DNA from: Paraburkholderia flava
GTDB lineage: Bacteria; Pseudomonadota; Gammaproteobacteria; Burkholderiales; Burkholderiaceae
Length of the DNA: 64,000 bases
NCBI RefSeq assembly: GCF_004359985.1
Contig: NZ_SMRO01000002.1
Span: 941,135 to 1,005,134, forward strand
Direction: 5' to 3'
Part shown: positions 25,326-33,586 of the stretch, one piece after another
Layout of the letters: each line of letters opens with the position of its first letter
How positions within the stretch are numbered: the first letter of the stretch is position 1
Position numbers and translations under genes: made by a program
The notes under the pieces: generated by a model
The model's input: the letters and a program-made list of their open reading frames with translations, nothing else
Told to the model about the DNA's origin: nothing
Databases searched by the model: none

Positions 25326-25351
25326 TGCATAGCCAAACCCGATGCTATGCA
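25326..25351. promoter_or_regulatory. Perfect inverted repeat, likely LysR site
   Basis: TGCATAGC-N10-GCTATGCA lies in the 215-bp divergent region between the LysR gene and the flavin monooxygenase gene, and is followed by an AT-rich stretch suited to a promoter. Dimensions suit a LysR dyad. The adjacent LysR protein is the natural candidate. Confidence 0.6.
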
Positions 25352-25481
25352 TTTTTTAAATATATTTTTCAGATTCTGCGGACGCGCGTAGATTTTCTCG
25401 AAAGAGACAGCGGCCCACGCGACTTCTCGCACGTTCTCGCGGCCGCTTCGAATCAATCCGTCTTTCAGAAGGACAACAGCC

Positions 25482-26798
25482 ATGTCAGTGGAAGCAACGT
25501 CAATCGACACGGTCGTCGTCGGCGCCGGTCAGGCCGGCGTCGCGATGAGCGAACATCTGAGCCGGCTTGGCGTCCCGCATCTCGTGCTGGAGCGCGACCG
25601 GATCGCGGAACGCTGGCGCACGGGCCGCTGGGATTCGCTGGTCGCGAACGGGCCTGCATGGCACGACCGTTTCCCGAATCTCGAGTTTGCCAACGTCGAT
25701 CCGGATGCGTTCGCCTCGAAGGATCAGGTCGCGGATTACTTCGTCGCCTACGCGCAGAAGTTCGACGCGCCGATCCGCACCGGCGTCGAAGTGACGAAAG
25801 TCGTGCGTAATAGGGGCCGGCAGGGCTTCACGATCGATACGTCGGAAGGCACGATCGAAGCCAACCGTGTGGTGGTCGCGACCGGGCCATTCCAGCGTCC
25901 GCTGATTCCGTCGGTTGCGCCGCAAGACGCGCGGCTCACGCAGATTCATTCCGCCGATTACCGCAACCCCGCGCAATTGCCGGCGGGGGCGGTGCTCGTG
26001 GTGGGCGCGGGTTCGTCGGGCGTACAGATCGCCGATGAACTGCATCGTTCGGGCAGGCCGGTGTACCTGTCGGTGGGGCCGCACAACCGTCCGCCGCGCG
26101 GGTATCGCGGACGCGATTTCTGCTGGTGGCTCGGGGTGCTCGGCGAGTGGGATGCGGAAGTCATGCAGCCGGGCAAGGAGCACGTAACGATTGCAGTGAG
26201 CGGTGCGCGCGGCGGCCATACGGTGGACTTCCGGCGACTCGCGCATCAAGGAATCACGCTCGTCGGGCTGACCCGTTCGTTCGACGACGGCATCGCGACA
26301 TTCCAGCCCGATCTCGCGGAAAACATCGCGGCCGGCGACGAAAACTACCTGTCGCTGCTGGACGCTGCCGATGCATACGCGGTACGCAACGGTCTCGATC
26401 TTCCCGAAGACCCGGATGCGCGCACGATTCCCGCCGACCCGGAGTGTCTGACGCATCCACTGCTCGAACTCGATCTCGCCGCAGCAGGCGTGACGTCGAT
26501 CGTCTGGGCCACCGGTTATGCAGTCGATTTCAACTGGCTGCAGGTCGATGCGTTCGACGCCAACGGTAAGCCGAAACATCAGCGCGGCGTGTCGAAAGAG
26601 CCGGGCGTGTATTTCCTCGGGTTGCCGTGGTTGTCGCGACGCGGCTCTGCATTTATCTGGGGCGTGTGGCACGACGCGAAGCACGTCGCCGATCACATCG
26701 CCACGCAGCGCAAATATCTCGCGCAATACGACGGATCGCAGCGTCATGCAGCAATGCCGCACGACGCAAACGCGGCCGACGCATCGCTATCGGCGTGA
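25482..26798 (+). CDS. Flavin-containing monooxygenase (CzcO-like)
   Basis: This 438-residue flavoprotein has an FAD-binding GAGQAG at residues 14-19 and a second Rossmann motif GAGSSG near 174 for NADPH. The ERWRTGRWDSLVANGPAWHDRFPN segment is typical of the CzcO/FMO group. Such enzymes oxygenate nitrogen, sulfur or carbonyl groups. It is the first gene of a plus-strand operon with RidA, DUF1028, a deacylase and an NCS1 permease, divergent from lysR. The substrate is not deducible, though RidA downstream hints at an imine or enamine intermediate. Confidence 0.9.
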   Translation: MSVEATSIDTVVVGAGQAGVAMSEHLSRLGVPHLVLERDRIAERWRTGRWDSLVANGPAWHDRFPNLEFANVDPDAFASKDQVADYFVAYAQKFDAPIRTGVEVTKVVRNRGRQGFTIDTSEGTIEANRVVVATGPFQRPLIPSVAPQDARLTQIHSADYRNPAQLPAGAVLVVGAGSSGVQIADELHRSGRPVYLSVGPHNRPPRGYRGRDFCWWLGVLGEWDAEVMQPGKEHVTIAVSGARGGHTVDFRRLAHQGITLVGLTRSFDDGIATFQPDLAENIAAGDENYLSLLDAADAYAVRNGLDLPEDPDARTIPADPECLTHPLLELDLAAAGVTSIVWATGYAVDFNWLQVDAFDANGKPKHQRGVSKEPGVYFLGLPWLSRRGSAFIWGVWHDAKHVADHIATQRKYLAQYDGSQRHAAMPHDANAADASLSA

Positions 26799-26872
26799 AC
26801 CGCACTGAACCGAACCGCATGCGTCGTTCTTCCCATTCCTGAACTGAATACTACCGACATCAAGGTGCATCG

Positions 26873-27310
26873 ATGAGCCAACCCACGCACACCCGTATCC
26901 GCATGTTCAACACGAAGGATACGTACCCGAACCAGTCGCTCGACAACGATCTTTGCCAGGCGGTGCGCGCCGGCAATACCGTCTACGTGCGCGGCCAGAT
27001 CGGTACGGATTTCGACGGCAATCTGGTCGGCCTCGGCGATCCGCGGGCGCAGGCCGAGCAGGCGATGAAGAACATCAAGCAGCTGCTCGAAGAAGCGGGT
27101 AGCGACCTGACCCACATCGTCAAGACGACGACATATCTGATCGACATCCGCTATCGTGAGCCGGTGTATCAGGAAGTCGGCAAGTGGCTCAAGGGCGTGT
27201 TTCCGATTTCGACGGGCCTCGTTGTGACCGCGCTCGGTCAGCCGCAATGGCTGGTGGAAATCGACGTGATCGCCGTGATTCCCGATGGCTGGACCCCGCC
27301 GCAAGGCTGA
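26873..27310 (+). CDS. RidA/YjgF family protein
   Basis: This 145-residue protein of the RidA (YjgF/YER057c/UK114) family includes members that hydrolyse reactive enamines/imines to ketones and ammonia, or act on related intermediates. The family framework is clear: LCQAVRAGNTVYVRGQIGTDFDGN, then AEQAMKNIKQLLEEAG and HIVKTTTYLID. The catalytic arginine of deaminating RidA proteins (R105 in E. coli-type numbering) is not obvious in the TGLVVTALGQPQWLVEIDVIAVI segment, so it may be a non-archetypal member. It sits 74 bp after the monooxygenase and 9 bp before the DUF1028 gene. Confidence 0.9.
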   Translation: MSQPTHTRIRMFNTKDTYPNQSLDNDLCQAVRAGNTVYVRGQIGTDFDGNLVGLGDPRAQAEQAMKNIKQLLEEAGSDLTHIVKTTTYLIDIRYREPVYQEVGKWLKGVFPISTGLVVTALGQPQWLVEIDVIAVIPDGWTPPQG

Positions 27311-27319
27311 GGAGGCAAC

Positions 27320-27997
27320 ATGACATTCTCGATCGTCGGACGTTGCGCGGAAACCGGGCAACTGGGCATCGCGATCAGTTCTTCGAGCATCGCGGTGGGT
27401 GCGCGCTGTCCGTGGGTGCGTGCAGGCGTCGGTGCAGTGGCGACGCAGAACGTCACGCTGCCCGCACTCGGCCCGCAGATTCTCGACTCGCTCGAACATG
27501 CGCAACTCGATCCCGCCGCTGCACTGGAGCAGGCGCTCGGTGCGAATGCGTGGAGCGAATATCGACAGGTGACCGTGATCGATTCGCGCGGACGCACCGC
27601 GTTTTTCAGCGGCAGTGAAGCGCTCGGCACGTATCACGCAGTGGCCGGTGCGCAATGCGTCGCGGCCGGCAACATGCTCGCGGGTACGCACGTGATCGAC
27701 GCGATGGTGCCGGCGTTCGCGAACGCATCCGGTGCGTTGGCCGATCGCCTGCTCGCTGCGATGCATGCGGCGATGGCCGCAGGTGGCGAAGCGGGGCCCG
27801 TGCATTCGGCGGCGCTGAAGATCGTCGGCGATCCGAGCTGGCCGATCGTCGATCTGCGAGTAGATTGGGCCGACGACGATCCGCTCGGCAAGCTGCACGA
27901 TCTGTGGACCGCATATAAGCCGCAGATGCAGGACTACGTGACGCGCGCATTGAATCCGACCGCTGCGCCAAGTTACGGAGTGCCGGGCGATGAATGA
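27320..27997 (+). CDS. DUF1028 family protein (Ntn-hydrolase-like)
   Basis: This 225-residue protein starts MTFSIVGRCAETGQLGIAISSSS, the hallmark of DUF1028 (PF06267), which is thought to have an Ntn-hydrolase-like fold but no established activity. It continues with VGARCPWVRAGVGAVATQNVT and VAGNMLAG. It is placed between RidA and an ArgE/DapE-type deacylase, with an 8-bp overlap with the latter. Association with RidA and deacylases suggests a role in amide or cyclic-amide breakdown. That is inference. Confidence 0.85.
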   Translation: MTFSIVGRCAETGQLGIAISSSSIAVGARCPWVRAGVGAVATQNVTLPALGPQILDSLEHAQLDPAAALEQALGANAWSEYRQVTVIDSRGRTAFFSGSEALGTYHAVAGAQCVAAGNMLAGTHVIDAMVPAFANASGALADRLLAAMHAAMAAGGEAGPVHSAALKIVGDPSWPIVDLRVDWADDDPLGKLHDLWTAYKPQMQDYVTRALNPTAAPSYGVPGDE

Positions 27998-29159
27998 GCG
28001 ATCCAGCCGCGCGCTGCTCGAACGGTTGATCGGCTTTGCGACCGTCAGCCGCGATTCGAATTTGCAGATGATCGATTTCATCAGGCAATACCTCACCGAT
28101 TTCGGCGTCGACAGCGAACTGTTCTACAACGACGAGCGGACCAAAGCGAATCTGTTCGCGACGATCGGTCCACGCGATCGTGGCGGCATCGTGCTGTCGG
28201 GTCACACGGATGTGGTGCCGGTCGACGGCCAGGCGTGGACTGTCGAACCGTTTGCGCTCAACGAACGGGAAGGGCGTCTGTACGGCCGTGGTACTGCGGA
28301 CATGAAGGGCTTCATCGCGTCGGTGCTCGCGTCGGTGCCGCTGTTCGTCGAACGGCAACGCGAGCTGACGATGCCGGTGCATCTCTCGTTTTCCTACGAC
28401 GAGGAAGTCGGTTGCCTCGGCGTGCGGTCGATGCTCGCGGATCTCGAGAAACGTCCGCACAAGCCGGTGTTGTGTCTGATCGGCGAGCCGACAGAGTTGA
28501 AGCCCGTACTCGGTCACAAGGGCAAGCTCGCGATGCGCTGCATGGTGAAGGGCGCGCCGTGTCATTCGGCGTATGCGCCTTATGGCGTCAACGCGATTCA
28601 GTACGCGGCGCGTCTGATCAACCGTCTTGAACAGATCGGCGAGCAGCTTGCGGAGCCCGAACATCACGACGAGCGTTTCGATCCGCCGTACTCGACGGTG
28701 CAGACGGGCACGATCAAAGGAGGCCGCGCGCTCAACATCGTGCCGGCGGAATGTGAGTTCGATTTCGAAGTGCGCGCGTTGCCGGGTTTCGATGCTCATA
28801 CGGTCGCCGACGAATTGCAGACTTACGCCGAGGCGGAATTGCTGCCGAAGATGCGCGCAGTGAAAGCAGACACGGACATTCGTTTGCAGTCGCTATCCGC
28901 GTATCCGGCGCTCGCGACTTCGCATGATGGCGAGGCGGCGCGTTTGCTTGCGTTGCTCAGCGGCTCTAGCGAGTTTGAGACGGTTGCGTTTGGGACCGAA
29001 GGCGGGCTCTTCGATCGGGCTGGTATTCCTGCGGTGGTGTGTGGGCCCGGGAGTATGGATCAGGGGCACAAGCCGGATGAATTCGTGACCGTCGAGCAAC
29101 TGGATGCGTGCGATGCGATGTTGGGGCGGTTGGTAGCGCATCTGACGGCGACGCGTTGA
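27990..29159 (+). CDS. ArgE/DapE family M20 deacylase
   Basis: This 389-residue zinc metallo-hydrolase of the M20 family resembles acetylornithine deacetylase. Metal and catalytic residues are visible: SGHTDVVP (H and D), GRGTADMKGF (bridging Asp), SYDEEVGCLG (general base and Zn glutamates) and the late GPGSMDQGHKPDEFV (His). It would remove an acyl or carbamoyl group from an amino acid-like product. It overlaps DUF1028 by 8 bp. Since the operon is catabolic, biosynthetic ArgE function is less likely. Confidence 0.88.
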   Translation: MNERSSRALLERLIGFATVSRDSNLQMIDFIRQYLTDFGVDSELFYNDERTKANLFATIGPRDRGGIVLSGHTDVVPVDGQAWTVEPFALNEREGRLYGRGTADMKGFIASVLASVPLFVERQRELTMPVHLSFSYDEEVGCLGVRSMLADLEKRPHKPVLCLIGEPTELKPVLGHKGKLAMRCMVKGAPCHSAYAPYGVNAIQYAARLINRLEQIGEQLAEPEHHDERFDPPYSTVQTGTIKGGRALNIVPAECEFDFEVRALPGFDAHTVADELQTYAEAELLPKMRAVKADTDIRLQSLSAYPALATSHDGEAARLLALLSGSSEFETVAFGTEGGLFDRAGIPAVVCGPGSMDQGHKPDEFVTVEQLDACDAMLGRLVAHLTATR

Positions 29160-29231
29160 GGGTATGGGATGGGGTTGGAGCGCGGCGCTAGAGCCTCTGC
29201 TCCGATTAAGTTACATGGGTAGGAGACGAAC

Positions 29232-30653
29232 TTGAGTACCGCAGAAAACACCGCTTCACCATTAATCGAAAAACACACCATCGGCTACGTACCGCCTGAA
29301 GATCGCCACGGCAAGGTGCGCGATCTGTTCACGCTCTGGTTCGGCGGCAACATCGCGCCGCTGCCGATCGTCACGGGCGCGCTCGGCGTGCAGATCTTTC
29401 ACCTGAACCTGCTGTGGGGCATCGTCGCGATCGTCGTCGGGCAGGCGGTCGGCGGCGTGCTGATGGCGCTGCATTCCGCGCAGGGTCCGCAGATGGGCAT
29501 CCCGCAGATGATCCAGAGTCGTGCACAGTTCGGCTCGTGGGGCGCGCTGCTCGTTACGCTGATCGCGGGCGTGATGTACGTCGGTTTCTTCGCATCGAAT
29601 ATCGTGCTTGCCGGGAAGTCGCTGCACGGTATCGAAAGCAGCGTGCCGGTGCCGGTCGGCATCGTGATTGGCGCGGTGGGTTCGGGGCTGATCGGCATCA
29701 TCGGGTATCACTTCATCCACATCCTGAATCGCATCGGGACGTGGGTGCTCGGCATCGGCATCTTCATCGGGTTCGGCTATATCTTCACGCACGTGTCGAC
29801 TGGCGATTTTCTGACGCGCGGCGGTTTCAACATCGCCGGCTGGCTCGCTACGGTGTCGCTGTCCGCGCTGTGGCAGATCGCTTTTGCACCCTACGTGTCC
29901 GACTATTCGCGCTATCTGCCGGAAAATGTGCGCGTGTCGTCGACGTTCTGGGCGACGTATCTCGGCTGCACGATCGGCTCGACGCTCGCGTTCGTTTTCG
30001 GCGCGGTGGCCGTGCTCGCGGTGGCACCCGGCGCCGACACGATGGACGCCGTCAAGCAGGCCACCGGACCGCTCGGCCTGCCGATGCTCGTCCTCTTCCT
30101 GCTGAGCGTGATCAGCCATAACGCGCTGAATCTGTACGGCGCGGTGCTCGCGACAATCACATCGCTGCAGACGTTCGCGTATCGCTGGATTCCGACCGCG
30201 AAATCGCGTGCGGTGCTGTCGATCGTGATCCTGCTCGCATGCTGCTACGGCGCGATCGGCGCATCGACGGATTTCGTCGGCAACCTCGTCGATCTCGTGC
30301 TTGCGCTGCTGGTCGTGCTGGTGCCGTGGACCGCGATTAACCTGATCGACTTCTACGTGATCCACAAGGGCAATTACGACATCCAGTCGATTTTCAAGGT
30401 GGATGGCGGCATCTACGGCCGCTTCAATCCGCAGGCGCTGATTGCGTACGCGGTCGGCATCGCCGTACAGATCCCGTTCATGAATACGCCGATGTACGCG
30501 GGACCGGTGCCGAAGTATCTCGATGGTGCGGATCTGTCGTGGGTGATCGGCTTGCTGCTGACTTCGCCGCTGTATTACTGGCTGGCGTCGCGGGACACGG
30601 TTTATCGGCGGCGGCAGGCGGGGGCGGGGGTGGGAAAGCGGGCGGCGGGGTAG
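29232..30653 (+). CDS. NCS1 family permease (cytosine/allantoin/hydantoin type)
   Basis: This 473-residue inner-membrane transporter has about twelve membrane segments. NCS1 features are seen in LFTLWFGGNIAPLPIVTGALG, QMGIPQMIQSRAQFGSWG and the APYVSDYSRYLP motif. NCS1 proteins import nucleobases, hydantoins, allantoin or thiamine-related compounds. The TTG start at 29232 has a well-placed AGGAG site. As the last gene of the island it gives a second uptake route beside PotABCD, supporting a nitrogen-containing substrate. A hairpin terminator follows. Confidence 0.9.
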   Translation: MSTAENTASPLIEKHTIGYVPPEDRHGKVRDLFTLWFGGNIAPLPIVTGALGVQIFHLNLLWGIVAIVVGQAVGGVLMALHSAQGPQMGIPQMIQSRAQFGSWGALLVTLIAGVMYVGFFASNIVLAGKSLHGIESSVPVPVGIVIGAVGSGLIGIIGYHFIHILNRIGTWVLGIGIFIGFGYIFTHVSTGDFLTRGGFNIAGWLATVSLSALWQIAFAPYVSDYSRYLPENVRVSSTFWATYLGCTIGSTLAFVFGAVAVLAVAPGADTMDAVKQATGPLGLPMLVLFLLSVISHNALNLYGAVLATITSLQTFAYRWIPTAKSRAVLSIVILLACCYGAIGASTDFVGNLVDLVLALLVVLVPWTAINLIDFYVIHKGNYDIQSIFKVDGGIYGRFNPQALIAYAVGIAVQIPFMNTPMYAGPVPKYLDGADLSWVIGLLLTSPLYYWLASRDTVYRRRQAGAGVGKRAAG

Positions 30654-30674
30654 TCGTGCACGGGTGACGTGTCG

Positions 30675-30710
30675 CGGCAGCCGCTCCCTCGCGCGGGGCG
30701 GCTGCCGTTT
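30675..30710. terminator. Hairpin terminator between convergent genes
   Basis: Arms CGGCAGCCGC and GCGGCTGCCG (10 bp, perfect) around a 13-base loop are followed by TTT on the plus strand. It lies between the NCS1 permease and the convergent membrane protein gene and may serve both. Confidence 0.65.
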
Positions 30711-30747
30711 CCCGAAACAGAGACAACGTCATCTCGCCGCGCACGCG

Positions 30748-31560
30748 CTACTTCACGTTGCCCGACTTGCCGGCAAACACATCACGATACGCGCCGTAGA
30801 TTGCCAGCAGCGGCAGCGCAGTCAACAGCGGTGTCACGACGAAAGCCCGCACCGCGAGCGGCAACATCGGCATGAACAGCACCGCAACGGTGACTACGAC
30901 GAAACAGCCCAGCGTCAGTGGCCAGTTGCGCAGCGTGCCGCTGAGACTCGCGATCATGGCGTCGAGCGGCGTCATGTTGTGCAAGATCACGAGTGCCGGC
31001 GCGAAGCATGCGGCAGCGACGGCGATAGCGTAGATCGACACGCCGGACACGGCTTCGAGTGTGCCGCGCAGGCCCGAGGCCCCGCCGTAGCTGATCGACA
31101 GATTATGGACACCGTTGGCCGTAGTCGACGTCATCAGCGAGACATTGAAAATCGCCAGCATGACGACATAACCGATTGCGACAATCACCGCGGCGTACAG
31201 CCCGATCATGCAGAGTGCGTTGCTGCTGCGGCCGATAGCCGCGCACAGGTCGCGCAACGACACGGGCTCGTCCCGGCTTGAACCTTCTTGCACGACCATC
31301 AGCGCGCCCACCATGAGCGGCGCCAGAAACACTGCCAGCGGCCGCAACAACGGCAGGAAGCCGAGCAGCGTAATGAAGTCGGCGCAGAGAAGCACGATGC
31401 TGAGCCACAGCACCGGCTGCAAGCTGACCGCACGCCAGCCTGCAACGAGCCACGCGAAAAAACGCAGCGGACTGACTTCACGGCCGGAAGCGAAGCGCAA
31501 TGCCGGTGCGCTATGGGGACGGCTTTCTCTTGAAACCGCGCTTGGGTAATCGATGTTCAT
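30748..31560 (-). CDS. BPSS1780-type integral membrane protein
   Basis: This 270-residue protein has about six membrane segments after a polar N-terminus of 30 residues. It resembles the BPSS1780 family of Burkholderia membrane proteins (segment FFAWLVAGWRAVSLQPVLWL and late LTLGCFVVVTVAVLFMPML). The function is unknown. The ATG at 31560 has an AGAGGA site. It is transcribed alone, converging on the NCS1 permease. Confidence 0.75.
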   Translation of the reverse strand: MNIDYPSAVSRESRPHSAPALRFASGREVSPLRFFAWLVAGWRAVSLQPVLWLSIVLLCADFITLLGFLPLLRPLAVFLAPLMVGALMVVQEGSSRDEPVSLRDLCAAIGRSSNALCMIGLYAAVIVAIGYVVMLAIFNVSLMTSTTANGVHNLSISYGGASGLRGTLEAVSGVSIYAIAVAAACFAPALVILHNMTPLDAMIASLSGTLRNWPLTLGCFVVVTVAVLFMPMLPLAVRAFVVTPLLTALPLLAIYGAYRDVFAGKSGNVK

Positions 31561-31666
31561 GACGATTTCCTCTAGTAGAGAGAACGTGCGAGTGCTGTTT
31601 ATGTGTTTAGGTATCCGAACATTAAATGGCTATTTGAAGCCATAGCTGCGTTTCATCGTTTGACTT

Positions 31667-32791
31667 TCAGGGCATCTGGCCGTGATCGAGACTTGCGGAG
31701 ACCACGTCGATCTGTTGCTTGACGTAGCGCGTCGCGGCGCGCCAGCTGATTCGTGTCAGCCAGATGCAGAACAGCAGACCCAGCACGCCTATCGGCAGCA
31801 TCGCGACCAGATAGTTGTATTTGCTATCCGATGCGTGGACGCGAATCCGGTCATGCCCATCGTCGATATCGATACTGCCGTTGCGGATCTGCACCGAGTC
31901 CGAACCACTGTTGGCGCTGAAACTGCTGGTGTTGCCATGCGCGTCTTCCGTGATCTCCACGTGGTCGCCGTCGGAGCTGGACATTTTCCATCTGGCCGAC
32001 TTGCCATCCTGCCCAGCGCCGACAAACGACACGCGATCGTCGTCGTCATTTCTCACGTCGAGCGTCGCCACCTCATCGCGGCGGATACTCAACGTGCCGT
32101 CCTTCTCTTTGGTCAGAAGTTCCCGCGCCTTGTCGCTCGGGCTCTCGATCTTCAGTTCGTCATCGTCGTTGCGCATCTCGATCGGACCGGCGCGCGTCAC
32201 CATCCGGATTCTGCTGCCGTCCTGCAGATCGAAGACAAACCGGTCGCCGACGATCTTCAGATCCTTCAGGTTGCCCGGCGCTTCCTCGCTGCTTCCGTTG
32301 TCGCTGCTGGCGGTGGCGATATCTGCGTCGCTGGCGTTGTCGTGCTGGCTGCTGCCGAGGTGGATCGACGGAATGCCGTGCGACGGCGTGCCGAACAGGT
32401 GGTGTCCACTCAAGGCGACCACGCCGACAATCCCGGCAATGGTGAGCCCGGTGAAGGCCACGTAACCGAACGTCAACACCACCAGGTACAACATGAACGG
32501 CACCAGCAGCAGCACGTTCAGCAGCCCCAGCCCTGCGATCGACATCATCACGCGAAGCAGATTGCCGACCGAGCGCCGACTTTGCCATTGCTGATAGTTC
32601 GCCTGCGCTTTCAGTTCGCGCGCCAGCTTGACCGGATCGCCCAGCGCGGCGATCACGTCTTCTTCGCGGCGCCCGGCGGCGAGTGCGTCGCCGATGTACT
32701 CGCGATAGTCCGCCACCATTTCATCGACCGCCTGTCTGGGCAGACTACCGAGTTCCCGGCGCAGCACTTCGATGAATTCGTCCTGCTTCAT
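31667..32791 (-). CDS. HAAS/DUF1700-domain membrane protein
   Basis: This 374-residue protein has an N-terminal HAAS/DUF1700 helical domain (DEFIEVLRRELGSLPRQAVDEMVADYREYIGDALAAG). It is followed by membrane segments near 85-140, an extended polar, acid-rich beta-like region (about 150-330, with DDD runs, like DUF4097 adhesin-type repeats) and a final membrane segment near 335-355. HAAS domains typically pair with PadR regulators, as here (4-bp overlap). The PadR and HAAS proteins probably form a signalling pair, the membrane protein responding to envelope conditions. AGGAG precedes the ATG. Confidence 0.85.
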   Translation of the reverse strand: MKQDEFIEVLRRELGSLPRQAVDEMVADYREYIGDALAAGRREEDVIAALGDPVKLARELKAQANYQQWQSRRSVGNLLRVMMSIAGLGLLNVLLLVPFMLYLVVLTFGYVAFTGLTIAGIVGVVALSGHHLFGTPSHGIPSIHLGSSQHDNASDADIATASSDNGSSEEAPGNLKDLKIVGDRFVFDLQDGSRIRMVTRAGPIEMRNDDDELKIESPSDKARELLTKEKDGTLSIRRDEVATLDVRNDDDDRVSFVGAGQDGKSARWKMSSSDGDHVEITEDAHGNTSSFSANSGSDSVQIRNGSIDIDDGHDRIRVHASDSKYNYLVAMLPIGVLGLLFCIWLTRISWRAATRYVKQQIDVVSASLDHGQMP

Positions 32792-33126
32792 GGGTTGTCT
32801 CCTGAGTTCTGTTTGCCCTGTTGCCCCAGCACGCCGTTGACCTCGTCTACAAAACTGCGCCACTCGTCTTCCATCTCGATCAGACTGCTGCGCCCGGCAC
32901 CCGTCAGCGAGTAGTACTTGCGGGGTGGCCCCGAACTCGACTCGACGAGGTAAGTCGACACCCACGCCTCTGCCTGCAGGCGACGCATCAACGGATAGAT
33001 CGTGCCTTCGCTGATTTCCATCGTTTCCGCCAGCGTCGACACAAGCTCGTAGGCGTAGCTATCCCCGCGGGCGAGGACGGCCAGCACGCACATATCGAGC
33101 GTTCCTTTCTTTAACTGCGTTTTCAT
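32788..33126 (-). CDS. PadR family transcriptional regulator
   Basis: This 112-residue winged-helix regulator begins MKTQLKKGTLDMCVLAVLARGDSYAYELV and contains ISEGTIYPLMRRLQAEAWV, the PadR-s1 signature. It is translationally coupled to the HAAS membrane gene downstream. PadR proteins usually repress their own operon. A pair of direct repeats lies about 100 bp upstream of its ATG and may be its operator. Confidence 0.92.
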   Translation of the reverse strand: MKTQLKKGTLDMCVLAVLARGDSYAYELVSTLAETMEISEGTIYPLMRRLQAEAWVSTYLVESSSGPPRKYYSLTGAGRSSLIEMEDEWRSFVDEVNGVLGQQGKQNSGDNP

Positions 33127-33586
33127 TAATCGCCACGTTGAGGGTGGGCGCTGTCGGTACTGAGCAACCCACGGTCGCCGGATCCATCTCCAGCCTGGAG
33201 CATGGGAGCACTCTAGCAGGCACTACTGTTTTATACAAGGTACTGTTTTATGCACGTATCCTTGCCAAGCGAGACACCGGTCCGAATCCTTTGCTGGAAG
33301 GGGCGGCGGCACGTAGGGCGTCTTCGTTTTGCCGCCGGCCGACCTTGATTCCGGCAGTGTTGTGGGTGGGTTATCGACGCGGCGCCGCGCAAGGCGGCTT
33401 ATTGGCGTCGGCGGGAGGGGCGGGTGTGGGAGAGCGGACGGTTGGGTCTTGATCGTTGCCGCGTTGTTGTCCGGGATGTATGGCGCAATCGGTCAAAGAG
33501 ATGCGGATAACCGGGAACTGGGGGCTAGGCCGGAGCTTCGATACCCCGCCCATCCAGAACACAAACCACGCACCCGATCACTCGCA
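33127..33586. other. 460-bp intergenic region with no gene
   Basis: The region separates the PadR operon from the end of the MFS gene. The left side holds the 11-bp direct repeats at 33224-33251 and the presumed PadR promoter. The rest is G-rich on the plus strand with no motif I recognise. Several short open frames are present but lack ribosome sites and plausible composition. Confidence 0.45.
33224..33251. repeat. Two 11-bp direct repeats upstream of padR
   Basis: TACTGTTTTAT occurs twice with a 17-bp period, 98 to 125 bp upstream of the PadR gene. The AT-rich sequence stands out in its surroundings. It may be a PadR operator or overlap the -35/-10 region of the PadR promoter on the minus strand. 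Confidence 0.5.
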
